From positions 146,973,349 to 147,037,348 of the forward strand of contig NC_081410.1 in the NCBI RefSeq assembly GCF_030272615.1: DNA of 64,000 bases. The letters are read 5' to 3'. The translations under genes were made by a program, and so were the position numbers. The notes below the pieces were generated by a model. It was not told where the DNA came from. It worked only from the letters and a program-made list of their open reading frames with translations, and did not search any database. The stretch's first letter is position 1, and each line of letters opens with the position of its first letter. The stretch is from Cryptomeria japonica. Taxonomy: Eukaryota; Streptophyta; Pinopsida; Cupressales; Cupressaceae. This document shows positions 10,900-22,084 of this stretch, in pieces.

Positions 10900-13371
10900 A
10901 AATGATCTAAATGTTTTGAAAGGTTTTAATTTTTGAAATTGTGACTCAATAGGTGATTATTTGTTGAGGTAAATATGACAAGTTGATTCGACCACTTCTA
11001 TTGATATTTTGAGATAATCTTGATCTTTGTTCCAAGGCATGCGTTCTCAGAGGTTCGTTGTCAAACTTGTTTCCACAACCACACAAATAATCACAATAGC
11101 GGTGTAGGAATATGTGATGTTTCAATAAGAGTGCGATTTATGTAAAGAAATTTTCTCCTTTTCAAGATTGCTTTCTGACTAAGCTTCCTATTTTTCAAAC
11201 GACAAGAAATGGTCATGCAAGTATTTGGAAATTTGCAAGTTTTTTTTATCCTTGTTTGGAGTGCAAAATTTTGCACTGATTTGACCAAGTCTAATAGGAA
11301 AGATATATCTTATTAAGATAACAAGGTTAATATGGTATAGTGTTGTAGTTTCGTGACGAAGGATGATAAATCATGATAAGAAACTATGTCTGAGAGATCA
11401 TTTATCAAAGATGTTTTGATTATGTACTTGAGATATTTGGATCCTAAACTTGTTTGAGAGGTATACTTGTGAAACCTGTTATGCTTAGTTTTGAATCTGT
11501 CCTGATAGAGATAACATGAGAAGTGCTTAGAAAAGAGGTGTCCAAAACTATGTTTAATTACCTAAAATGGGGTTGTGTATGCTCTGTTTTTGACACAGTT
11601 TACCAGGAACGCTAAAATAATAACTAAAAATGCCGATTCCAGGACCAGGAACGCTATTTCTAAGACTCAAAACATTGAACTGTTGACTATAAATTATGTT
11701 TGTAAGACTGAAAACGTTGTTTTAGAGAGTGAAAACGCGGGTTTAGACACTGAAAACGTTGTTTCCAAGACCTAGAACTCTAAAGTCAAGACTGAGAACG
11801 TTGAAGTTTAGATTGAAAGTGCTACTATTTGGACCTAAAGAGATAATTTGTTGTGAAATGTGTAAATCTGACAAGTTGATGTTTGAGTTTGAAGTTTTTG
11901 TTGAGATTCAATGGACGATATCTAATTTTATTTAAAAACACAGAAGCCAGATTTTAAACAGGCAGCTTGTCTTTGTTTCAAAGGACAACATAAAGTGTAT
12001 GTTCTAGGCCTTAAAGAAATCCCAAGTTTTCATAGGTACATAACATGAAAGACACGCCAATCAGTTCTATCATAAGGAAATTGGCTTCATTATTATTTCT
12101 CAGCCCATATCTTAGTACCCTTTCAGCTCACACAACTTTGTCACCCTCTAAAGGGTGCCCGTGTTTTTGCCTTTGCGAGAGTTAGTGGAATCTTGTTATG
12201 AGCGTAGCAATAATAACTCAAAAGGGGAGTTCACACATATTCTCAATAGGGACATAAGGTGAGTGTCTTCAGGATAGATTCTTCCCCTTCCCTACACCGA
12301 GAGAATAATAATGTTTGGAGGTGAACCAGGTAGCTACTAGTTAAAAAGTGGTAATAGTAAGGGTATCGTTAGAGTGGTCATAATCAACAACATTTTCCAC
12401 TTCATTAAAGGAGGCTTCCTAGCCTGTAGAGGTTATACTCTACAGGTTTTCATGCACCATATATGTACTAAGGGAAACATGATGTCATTATGATAGCATG
12501 TAACACTCGTCATTTGCAACTTTCGTCATAAATGCATTTATTTATAGTGGCTCAGATTGCTTGGCTTTAGCCGTCGCCACTTGGGTTGTTCCCTCTCACC
12601 CGACCTTATAGGCTACTCGTGAGGCAGGCCCACTAAGGATATGCACTAATGAAATGAAAATGGTGAGTCTAGCTTTTTGATCACCCAATGAAGGGGAGAG
12701 CATACTTGCCTATCACCAGAGACATGCAAGACATGTTTGTTCTTTAACCTTTGTAATTAGTGTATGTGCCTATTTTAACAAAAAGAAATGCAATATCTCT
12801 CGGCTGCACACAAAGTTAGTAGTTTAGCATTCAATCTTTAGCTGCGAAATGTTTTATGACTCTAGTCTTTGATGGCAAAAAAGGTACCTATAAATAAAAA
12901 AACTGCAAATTAGATTCTCGAAAATGACAGTTTATGAGCAGAACATAAAATGCAGAAACAAAGCATAAAAACACTGAATAAACTACCCAGAGCGCTAGAA
13001 AAACTACCCAAAACGTTGTTATGTCAACCGAGAATGTTGTTCTGTATATCTAGAATGCTATTCTTTTAACTGAAAACATTGTTTTGAAAAACTAAAAAAC
13101 ATTGTTTTACTTTCTGGAAACGTTGTTTTAAAAACTAAAATACTGAAATAGAGAAAAGATAAAAAATAGAGACAAATCATTTATGTTGCACAATAGGAGG
13201 TTATGTAAACGCCATTTCAATTGACGATAACGCTGGAGCGGTGACCAAGAGCGCGAAATTGCATTCTAAAAGAGCTAATCTGTGTTTCCAGAATGCTACT
13301 CTGTTGGATCTGTGAGAACCTATCAAGAAATTTTCCTAAAAGAAAATTTTGTTAGAAATCAATGGGGTGAT
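10900..13371 (-). other. Leader (5' untranslated region) of the Tat element
   Basis: 2.5 kb between primer site and gag with no supported gene. It holds two arrays of degenerate 24-30 bp units with a core like GAAAACGTTGTTT, at 11600-11830 and 12985-13150. Long leaders are a Tat trait. Confidence 0.65.
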
Positions 13372-13389
13372 GCCCCATGCTGGGTGTCA
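13372..13389 (-). other. Primer binding site, tRNA-Lys type, decayed
   Basis: Five bases inside the 5' LTR the minus strand reads TGACACCCAGCATGGGGC. It matches the complement of the plant tRNA-Lys 3' end (recalled as TGGCGCCCAACGTGGGGC) at 14 of 18 positions, and all four differences are transitions. That fits slow decay by deamination. Confidence 0.7.
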
Positions 13390-13767
13390 ATTAATGTGTG
13401 TCTAAAAAGTGTCAATCATTAAATAAAATAAAACATCACATAGATGAAACAAATATTAAAACTAGGAAGCAATTTAAAACAAGAAATGCAACTTAACCTA
13501 CTTTATAATGTTCCATCCTCCTCTAATCTCAAGGACCTTGAAGGTTAGTAGGTGTGGCTCTCAGCAACAAGTGATGACCATCAAGATGACAACTCGAGAT
13601 ATGAGTAGCTACATGATTCTAGATTAAATGCAATATTACTATGACACGATACTCAAATTATGCTAAAATTGATATTCTAAATGCTATTTGATAAATGCAT
13701 ATTGCAAGACAATAACAATGCAAATTAAGCTAAGATGCGAGGGGAATTGATTGATGAGAATGAGGGG

Positions 13768-13776
13768 TATTTATAA
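13768..13776 (-). promoter_or_regulatory. Likely TATA box in the 5' LTR
   Basis: The minus strand reads CTTATAAATACCCCTC around this point. The same box sits at 1608-1616 in the other LTR (CCTATAAATACCCCTC). A TATAAATA box is the usual core promoter of plant LTRs. Confidence 0.6.
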
Positions 13777-13833
13777 GATTTCCAAGGCCAAGGCTGAGGT
13801 GGTAGGAATCGATGGTCAAGATCTAATCTGGAC

Positions 13834-14495
13834 ATATCAAGGGCTAAGGATGAAGAAGTTGGAAAAGAGGTTGGAAGGAGAGACACATGTCATCTTTGTG
13901 GTGACAAGTGTTCAAGAATCCTCAACAAATTGCTCATGAAAGGGCAAGTGTCAAAGGGGAGAGGACACATGGCAAAGGTTCCATGTGTCTCCAAGAGGAA
14001 ATATCCAACCCACAAGAGATTAGGATAAGGAGGTTAGGATGTGCAAGAAGGGATAGGGTTAGTTAGACCTAGGGTCAAATTGAATGAGTTAGGTTAAGGT
14101 GTGGCTAGGGTAGGTGCTTAAAGGTAGGAGTCATGTGCTCATTTGAATTTAGAAATTGAAATAATTTGATATCAAGGGCTAAGGATGAAGAAGTTGGAAA
14201 AGAGGTTGGAAGGAGAGACACATGTCATCTCTATGGTGACAAGTGTTCAAGAATCCTCAACAAATTGCTAATGAAAGGGCAAGTGTCAAAGGGGAGAAGA
14301 CATATGGCAAAGGTGCCATGTGTCTCAAAGAGGAAATATCCAGCCCACGAGAGGTTAGGATAAGGAGGTTAGGATGTGCAGGAAGGGACAGGGTTAGTTA
14401 GACCCGGGATCAAATTGAATGGGTTAGGTTAGGGGGTGGTTAAAAGTAGGAGCCATGTGCTCATTTGAATTTAGAAATTCAAATAATTAGGAAAT
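13834..14495. repeat. 335 bp tandem duplication inside the 5' LTR
   Basis: The sequence beginning ATATCAAGGGCTAAGGATGA occurs at 13834 and again at 14169, and the following ~330 bases match with scattered differences. The left LTR has only one copy (from about 1673), so the duplication arose in this LTR. Confidence 0.85.
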
Positions 14496-14771
14496 GGATA
14501 ATTAAATTCAATAAATCATTAATTTATTTATTTAATTATAGAAATTGAAGAATTGAATTTGACGAGGGGAGAATTTAATTAATTTAGATTAATTAATCAA
14601 GGGGGATTATTGAATGAACTATATAAACAAATCCTTAGATTTATTTACAAGTAGAGGACTAAAAAGGGGAATTAATTAAATTAGTTTGCATTTAATCAAT
14701 TAGGGAAGGTTTATTAATTAAATAACTGTGTATTTAATCAACTATTTCCAGACCATTTTTAAGTGTATGCA

Positions 14772-14776
14772 CCTAT
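14772..14776. repeat. Target-site duplication CCTAT, right
   Basis: Copy of 1228-1232, marking the right end of the Tat insertion. Confidence 0.85.
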
Positions 14777-15412
14777 TACATAATATGCGTACACAGTAGT
14801 GTGAAACTTCTTCAATTAATATTCAACTTAATTATCACTTTCTTCTAATAAAAAAATTGAAGCCTGGAATAATTAAGCCTAGATGTTTTAAAATATAATA
14901 TATTAAATACTTAGTATTTTAAAATATCTGTTTTGGTTTTTCATTTTTTTTTGTTAGAATATACCTTGGTAAGGGACCAAGGACCCATACAAAATCTGGG
15001 CATAACCTAACTAGTCAGAACAAGCCTTAAAGTTTGTATTAGAGACATCAAACAAATTTATGAAATACCCAGGCACCAAAGTCTCCCCCCATTCCCAAAT
15101 GAAGTTGGAACAAACGACTTCCCCACAAAGACAACCAAGATGATCCCCACCGAAAAGCCATGCACAACATCACAGGAGAACCATCTAAAAGAATTTGTAG
15201 TAACAACAATACAAAACTAGAACACGAATGGGCTCCACAAAGATCAAACACACCAATGGACAAGCCAACCCGACCGCCTAGTGTGCCTTATAAGGCAAAT
15301 GCTCCTTGATGTCATGCTGGATTATCCTAAGAAGAGCATTAGGATGTGTAGCCTTAAGCTTACCCTCACTGACCCTACTATTGTCCACATCGTCGATGCC
15401 TTGATTAGTCAT

Positions 15413-15865
15413 CTAATCAACAACCATATTACCCTTTCTTTGAATATAAGACACTTTGAAACTAGAGAACCTCTTCAACATAAGCCTGATCTTTCTCAAA
15501 ACCCATTCTAATCTCCAATTTCTTGATCCCTTGCTAGCTACAAGATCAATTACCAACTTCGAGTCACCTTCAATCCACAAATTGGACCATTGTTTCTCTT
15601 TAGCAATCCTGAGCCCTTCCCAAAGCTTTCTAGCTTCCACAATATTATTGGTATCCTCTCCCAAATTTTGCGAGAAATATCCCAATGACTGCCCATTCTC
15701 ATCTCTAAAGATCCTTCCACCACCAGCCTTGCCCGGATTGCCATGAGGTACACCATAAAAATTAAATTTGATCCACCCAACTTTCAGGGGAAACCATCTG
15801 ATGACTTGTTTGCCTTGGTCTTTCAGACTCTGAACACCTGTTAAAGACAACCACCTATACCTCAA
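15413..15865 (-). pseudogene. LINE ORF2 RNase H domain
   Basis: C-terminal RNase H of ORF2, an open segment of about 150 codons. It shows WIKFNFYGVPHGNPGKAGGG, FRDENG, NNIVEARKLWEGL (Glu helix) and LWIEGDSKLVIDLV (Asp box). The first catalytic Asp, expected in the FNxDG box, is a Tyr, so the domain could not be active as it stands. The scrap at 85-250 is the same domain type with its Asp intact. Confidence 0.82.
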
Positions 15866-16189
15866 CCACTCATCAGCCCAAGTCGATTCCTCTTCATGTA
15901 CATGCCAATATTTACCTTTTCAAATATCCCCTAGTTCACCAATAAGACTTTCTATTTGATCCCACACTTGATCAACACCTCTTTCTTGATCACAAAAACT
16001 CTTCTGCTACGTTCCAACCACACATTCCATATCATAAGAGCTGGGAAGACGTCCCACAGCCTGAGACCTTTGCTTTTAATTTGGAGATCTCAGCCCTCCA
16101 ACAACATCTTCACGTCCCTAAAAGTAACCCATCTAAGCTTCCATCGACTTAGAAACCTTCCCCAAAGCTTTTGAACAAAGTCACACAAG

Positions 16190-16914
16190 AGGAAGAGGTG
16201 ATTTACATCCTCACCAACTTGTTTGCAAAGGGGAAACCAAGAAGGGCTGATTTTTGCAAATTTCACAAGTTTGTCCCATGTGAGAGTTCTATTCTTCCAG
16301 GAAATCTAAAGAAAGGTACAAGCTTTCAGTAATCCATGTTTATTCCAAATACAGGGGACAACCAAGGGATCCACTTTAGATCCACTAAAAATGTATTTAT
16401 TGTAAACCTCCCTCATAGTGACCTTGCCACTCCCACTAGACTGCCACTTTTGTTTTTCTTCCTCATCTGAGAAAATGATCTTGCTGATAAGAGTCAAGAC
16501 TTTATTTTAACACCTCATATGTTCCCCATCCAACCCTTCCAGAGTTGTCCAAGCCTAGCTCCCATCCACCTTTACCTTATAGTCCCTAATCAGAAGACCC
16601 ATCTCGGCCTCCATCAACGCTGCCAAGTTTGAGAGCTCCAACTTAGAAATCAGGGGCTTATCCTCAATCCATGGATCCCTCCAAAACCCGACCTTGATCC
16701 CCTGGCCAACTTGCCAAACAAGATCTAGCATAATAATTCTAGAGCAGACTTTGACAAAATCCCAAACACTTGACCCGCAAGGCAGAACAATATCTTTATC
16801 AAAAAGATTCTCCACTTGGTTATGTAGGTATTTTGCTTTGATAAATCTACTCCGCAACCTATCCCTTTCCTCATACGCTCTCCATCCCAACTTCACACCT
16901 AGTGCTCTATTCAT
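16190..16914 (-). pseudogene. LINE ORF2 post-RT region with zf-RVT-like segment
   Basis: Two open segments (16555-16914, 16306-16497) in the same frame. They read RALGVKLGWRAYEERDRL, VWDFVKVCSRI, then GFWRDPWIEDKPLI, a pattern typical of the region between RT and the reverse-transcriptase zinc-binding domain of plant LINEs. The Cys/His part falls near 16190-16320 (plus-strand complements of Trp-Lys and LCxxxED-like codons) and is degraded. Confidence 0.65.
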
Positions 16915-17013
16915 ATTTTTAAGACTGTAGAACCCAAGGCCTCCAAGCCACCTAGGTTTGCAAGCCTCTTCCCACTTGACAAGATTGTATTTGAATTTAT
17001 CTTCTGAGACCCT

Positions 17014-18640
17014 CTAGAGGAGAATGTGTTGGGTTTGCTCTAAAGATTTAGCAATTTTACTTGGGATTTCGAATACCGACATTCTATAAATGGGAACAAC
17101 AGCTAAAGAAGTCTCGATCAAAGTTATTCTGCTAATCATGGTCAACCATTTTCCTTTCCAAGAAGCGAACTTTCCTTGGACCTTGTCTACCACCTTTCTC
17201 CATCGTGCCTCGGAGGCTCGATTGTTGACCAAAGGTAAGCCTAAATAGTTATTTGGGAGGTGGCCAACCTCAAATCCTAAGATTCTTTGAACATCGTAAG
17301 CATATTGACAATTCTCTTTCAGGAAATAGATGCATGATTTATTTTGATTGACTCTCTATCTAGCCACCAACTCATAATCTGAGAGGATTCACTTTAGCCC
17401 CGAAGCTTCCCTAGATGAGACTTCTCCAAAAAGAAGGGTATCATCTATGAATTGTAGAGATGTAAGTATGGGACAACCACCTAAGACCTGTAGCACCTTG
17501 ACCATGCCTTCATCCTTAGCTTTCCTTAAAGCACAACTCAAAGCTTCCACTGCAATAAAGAAGAGGAAAGGTGAGAGGGGATCCCCTTGTCTCAGCCCAC
17601 ACTTAGCTTGGAAAAATTCTGTCACTCTACCATGTATAAGACAACATATTTAACAATAGACACACAATTGTAAATCCATTTGCACCAAGCCTCTCCAAAC
17701 CCCATTTTCTTCATAACAACAAGCAAAAAAGCCCACGAAACCCTATCATATGCCTCATTCATGTCCAATTTTATGATTATACATTCTTTCTTTTTTCCTT
17801 TGATGAAATGAATAGTTTCATGTGCCAATACAACACCATCAAGAATCTACCTTCCCTTCAATAATCCACTTTGTTCTTCGGTGATTGTGCTATTCAAACA
17901 AACTTTGAGCCTCGTGGCCATCGCCTTAACAACTATTTTATAGATCGAATTACAAAGAGATATAGGCCTATACTCATCAAAGTATTTGGACTCTTTATCT
18001 TAGGAATAAGGGTGATATAAGTTGCATTCCAGACACTCATCATGGTTTTCCTCATTCTGCACTCCTCCATAGCTTGCCAGACATTAGCTTCCACTAGATT
18101 TCAAAACTTATAAAAGAAGCCAACATGGAATCCATTAGGACCAGGGGCCTTTAACGCACCCAAAGAGAAAGCAACGATTTTGATTTCCTCCTTGGAAAAT
18201 GGCGCCATTAGCATCACATTCATTTCTTCACTAGGCAAATTTGGAATGTTAGCCAGACACCTTGTTTGGGCTTCGATGTGGACATCATTAGTAGAGTCGA
18301 GCATACTTTGAAAGAAGCATTTACCTTCACCCCTGATTGCTTCAATATCCTCAATAGGATAACCATCTGGAACCACAATTTTCAAAATCTTGTTGTGATT
18401 TCTTCTCATAACAATGGACATATGGAAAAATTTTGTGTTATTATCTCCCTCCTTTAACCATCTAATCCAAGATTTTTGAAGGCAGAACGATTCCTCCATA
18501 CGTAGAATCCTATTTAGCGCTTCAAGCCTTTCTTTAGCCTTATCCTTGGCCAGGAGAGAAAAACTAATGCTGATACAATCAAGTTTAGCCTTAGCCAAAT
18601 CATCTTCCGCCTTGGTTTTATTAGAAAAGAGGTTACCCAT
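17014..18640 (-). pseudogene. LINE ORF2 reverse transcriptase
   Basis: RT for target-primed reverse transcription. Motifs in order: EEIKIVAFSLGALKAPGPNGF (box 1), KLDMNEAYDRVSW (Asp of box A), GLRQGDPLSPFLFF (box B'), LQFIDDTLLFG (catalytic DD; FADD is commoner) and the thumb segment WKGKWLTMISRITLIE. The order and spacing are those of plant L1 elements. Net frame changes lie between 18640 and 17828 and between 17828 and 17625. Confidence 0.88.
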
Positions 18641-19934
18641 TATATTCTTGTTCTAAACCTTGACTTGTTTTTGAACCACCAAAAGATTTCTACATAGAAG
18701 AAACCTCTTATTACCTTTGAATTCATGCATCCACCATCCTTCCAATGCTTCATAGAAATTAAGACGCTCATACCAAGAAGCCTCCATCTTAAAAAGAATT
18801 CCTTTAGGATTTTCTCTAGCCAAACAAACCATACATATAGGCCAATGGTTAGAGCCTCTGAAATCACACACTTCTGAGTAGAAATTAAATGGTTGCAAGA
18901 TCAACTCCAAATTGATTAAGAATCTGTCCAATCTACACATGATATTGTCTTCTCCTTGCCTCCTATTGGACCGAGTAAACCAACCCACCTTAGGTTGGAT
19001 ATCCACTAAAGAAAGCACATCGCGAAATTCTCTAAAGCCACTAGAGCCTAGACTACCTAGAACCCTACCACCTTTTTTGTCATTTGGGGCTAAGATAGCG
19101 TTAAAGTCACCACCAACAATCCAATTCTCCTTCAGGAGTTGGGCTTTGAGTTCAACTAAACAATTCCAACATTTACTCCTTTCTCCTTCTAGATTCATAC
19201 CAAGAAGCCTCCATCTTAAAAATAATTCCTTTAGGATTTTCTCTAGCCAAACAAACCAGACATATAGGCCAATGGTTAGAGCCTTTGAAATCACACACTT
19301 CTGAGTAGAAATTAAATGGCTGCAAGATCAACTCCAAATTGATTAAGAATCTGTCCAATCTACACATGATATTGTCTTCTCCTTACCTCCTATTGGACCA
19401 AGTAAACCAACCCACCTTAGGTTGGATATCCACTAAAGAAAGCACATCGTGAAATTCTCTAAAGCCACTAGAGCCTAGACTACCTTTTTTGTCATTTGGG
19501 GCTAAGATAGCGCTAAAGTCACCACCAACAATCCAATTCTCCTTCAGGAGTTGGGCTTTGAGTTCAACCAAACAATTCCAACATTTACTCCTTTCTCCTT
19601 CCAGATTTGGCTCATGAACATTCGTGATCATAAATATTTCAGCAATCTGCACGTCTTAAAGCCACCATGATCTCATTGGCATCACCTGAGACCTCAATGC
19701 CAACAAACCTAGATTTATTCCAAGCCGACACAATATCGCCAGCTGTGTAACAACTCCAATCGCACAACCCTCTACAGATTTTCAGATTTTGCTTAATAAA
19801 GATCATATCTTCCTTCCCCGACTTAGTTGTTGCAACAGATACACATCCAATGCTTCCTTCTCTATTAGCAGCTTGACCAAGTGACGCTTCTCCGGGCCAT
19901 TCAGGCCCTGGACATTCCAACTTAAAATATTCAT
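18641..19934 (-). pseudogene. LINE ORF2 start and APE-type endonuclease
   Basis: ORF2 starts at the ATG at 19934, whose product opens MNILSWNVQGLNGPEK, the first box of APE-like LINE endonucleases that nick the target site. Next come WIVGGDFxAIL, GWFTxSN, CRLDRFLIN and GSNHWPI (Asn for the usual Asp). The part from GGDF to SNHWPI occurs twice because of a 427 bp tandem duplication (18771-19609), which also shifts the frame. The start overlaps the ORF1 stop as ATGA. Confidence 0.85.
18771..19609. repeat. Tandem duplication inside the LINE endonuclease
   Basis: Bases 18771-19197 are repeated at 19198-19609 with few differences. The second copy lacks about 15 bases (the stretch near 19056-19070 of the first). 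Each copy keeps the GGDF and SNHWPI boxes. Confidence 0.88.
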
Positions 19935-21328
19935 TTCTTGAGGGGCGTTTGGGAGTGCTCGCCCCCTTTCTTTACAAATTTGTTGAGTGTATCCTGAGTC
20001 CCTTTTCCTATTTCGACCAAAACTGCATTTTTTGCCTTGCTAGCGTCCGTCTTCCTACCTCTCGTGAAAGAACCGCCCTCATCCACTTGGATATTTTGCT
20101 TACCCTTCTTCCCCATTTTGGTTTGGATATTCCACTCAATTTCCTTGCCTTTTGAATCCACCTCTTCATCACCAAGGGCCTTGGAGATTAACTTGCTCTC
20201 TAGTTCCAAAATAGGCCCCCGTGACAGGGCGCTATTGGAATCCTTAATATTCCTCCTCCTAATGGTGTTGTCCACTCTGAGGGGCTTGGCTAAAGGTGAT
20301 GGGAAATCCTTACCATTGTTCGTAGGCTGGGGATCAACCTGATCAGCCAGAGTCTTGGTCTGGATGCTAGGAGGCGACGATGTCTTTGTCCGGGTTCCTG
20401 AATTCACTAGAGACAAAGGGTCCCTTTGGAGAATGGATACTCCTTTATCGCTAGAGGAATATTTGTCTATCCCCTGCTTAGCTTTTTTGCAAAATCTCGC
20501 AAGATGCCCTATCTTTCCACATTTGAAACATCAAATCAGAAGACATTCATAATCCAACTTCTAAAACCTCACTCCGATAGCCGAGGCCAGCTTGATGGCA
20601 TGTTTGGGCGATTGACTTAAATCCAAATACACATAGATCCTAGCATAGAGATCCCATTTACCTAGTTGTAACACTTTAGAGCAAGAGATGTAAGTGCCCA
20701 AAGTATTTCCAATGAGTTTGAAGATTCTCTTTGTCCACAACTCTTGCGACAACTTGTACATTCTAATCCAGACATGAGCTTTCTGAATCATCTCATTATG
20801 TGGATCAAATCCCGACGTCCAAGCCCTGATGTAAAGATCCGAATTCCCCATAAACCACGGCCCTCCCTTCAGGATGTTGTCTCTCTCGAATTTCGACGAA
20901 AACTTGATCTGCAAAAACCCTAGGGCAAGGAAACACACCTCCACCTTCACCCCCAGCCATTTTTGATCAATCCATTCCTTAATTTTTTTCATGGCAGGCC
21001 ATATTCCAATGAATTTCGTAATGAGCTCATGCTTCTTAAGATTTTCTACCTTGGAATTCAGAAGCACATCAGGAACATCCACAACCGGGACATCATTAAA
21101 AATCTATATGTTAACGTTTCCCCCTGCAAACCAAGTTTTGTTCGGTTCTTCATACCCTGCACCAGCTTCCAACAACAGGGCCTCGAGCGCAGCTTCTCCA
21201 CCACTCTTACCTCCTTCACTGGCTACTGCCTCCGACTGCTTCTCCATCTTTTTAACTAAATTAAAATATTGCAAGGTAAACTTTTTAACATGATTGGTGA
21301 AGTTGTAAATAGGGGACTTCATCCTCAT
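19931..21328 (-). pseudogene. LINE ORF1 (DUF4283-like, zinc knuckle)
   Basis: RNA-binding nucleocapsid-like protein of plant LINEs. A likely start is the ATG at 21328 or a nearby Met. A frame change follows, then 20561-21082 gives GVKVEVCFLALGFLQIKF, ILKGGPWFMGNSDLYIRAW and a hydrophobic C-terminal part, the DUF4283 pattern. A CCHC knuckle, CFKCGKIGHLARFC, lies at 20490-20531, just after an in-frame stop. The Lys/Ser-rich tail (19931-20416) ends at a TGA that overlaps the ORF2 ATG. Confidence 0.8.
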
Positions 21329-21398
21329 TTAACAATGCTAGGGTCAACCTTGTGATCATAATGGCCCAACAAAGGTTTGAACCTTGCTGGTCACAACA

Positions 21399-21550
21399 AC
21401 CAAATTGAACCCTAACGCTAATCCTAAACCAAATTGAATCCTAACCTTAATCCTAAATCAAATTGAACCCAATACTTAAACCAAATTAAAATCTAGTCCT
21501 AAACCTAAGTAAACATCAAACCAAATTGAAATCTAACCCTAAAACTAATT
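21399..21550. repeat. Degenerate minisatellite with telomere-like core
   Basis: About five units of 23-38 bp, each starting AACCAAATTGAA or a variant and containing CCTAA/CCCTAA, the core of the plant telomere repeat. It lies at the 5' end of the LINE and may belong to its 5' untranslated region. Confidence 0.6.
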
Positions 21551-22084
21551 ACTAAAAACATTTTAATGTTAAAGTTCAAGTTAGTTAAGTGAAAGTGAAA
21601 ATTATATTTATTAATGATACATTTATCAAAGTTAAATTATTAAATTATTTTGTGAAAATAAAATTATTAAAATTACATTTATTAAAATAAAATAAAATAT
21701 ATCAAATTTGAATTATTTAAATAAATATATAAATGATTTTGTTAAACTTATTAAAGTTAATTTAAATAAATAATTTAAAAAACTAATTTAAATGCTTTAG
21801 TTAAATTTATTAAAGTTACATCATTTAACATAAAATTTGCACATTACACATATAAATATTAGCTTCACTAAAATCCCTAAATCTAACTCTACATTATTTC
21901 AAACACCAATAGTGATAGTAATTGTATATAATATAATATGATATTAATATATAAGATAATAAAAATAATACAATTAATATAATTATAATATTTATTTAAT
22001 GTAAATTTAAAGTTATATAAAATTAAAATCATATTTATCTATTTATCTTAAATTTTGCTATCTCTAATTGCTAATTCAATTTTG
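21551..22084. other. AT-rich spacer, nothing recognised
   Basis: Dominated by A/T with TTAAATTATT-type runs. No reading frame or repeat boundary is supported. Confidence 0.5.

Larger units (their letters stand above)
1233..14771 (-). mobile_element. Tat-lineage Ty3 LTR retrotransposon, complete but inactive
   Basis: A full-length LTR retrotransposon of 13.5 kb reading on the minus strand. In coding order it has a 5' LTR (13395-14771), a tRNA-Lys-type primer site, a long leader, gag, aspartic protease, an acidic spacer, RT, RNase H, a second RNase H (aRH), integrase, a 3' non-coding region, a polypurine tract and a 3' LTR (1233-2272). Both LTRs start TG and end CA, and CCTAT flanks the element. 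The dual RNase H, the long protease-RT spacer and the RT motif DLNKACPKDDFPLP are marks of the Tat lineage (Ogre/Retand relatives). Many in-frame stops and some gag frameshifts make it inactive. By eye the LTRs differ at very roughly one base in twelve, so the insertion is old. Confidence 0.93.
13395..14771 (-). repeat. 5' LTR of the Tat element
   Basis: 1377 bp, TG...CA. It is 337 bp longer than the 3' LTR because of an internal 335 bp tandem duplication. It would hold the element's promoter, reading toward lower coordinates. Confidence 0.9.
14943..21400 (-). mobile_element. Non-LTR retrotransposon (plant L1-type LINE), degraded
   Basis: A minus-strand LINE with ORF1 (19931-21328) and ORF2 (about 15400-19934) in the standard plant L1 order: DUF4283-like domain and zinc knuckle, then endonuclease, RT, zf-RVT-like region and RNase H. 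A T run at about 14943-14951 on the plus strand is a short poly(A) tail in element orientation and sets the likely 3' end. The 5' end is uncertain, near the minisatellite at 21399-21550. I could not find a convincing target-site duplication. Frameshifts, stops and an internal duplication show it is dead. Confidence 0.85.
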
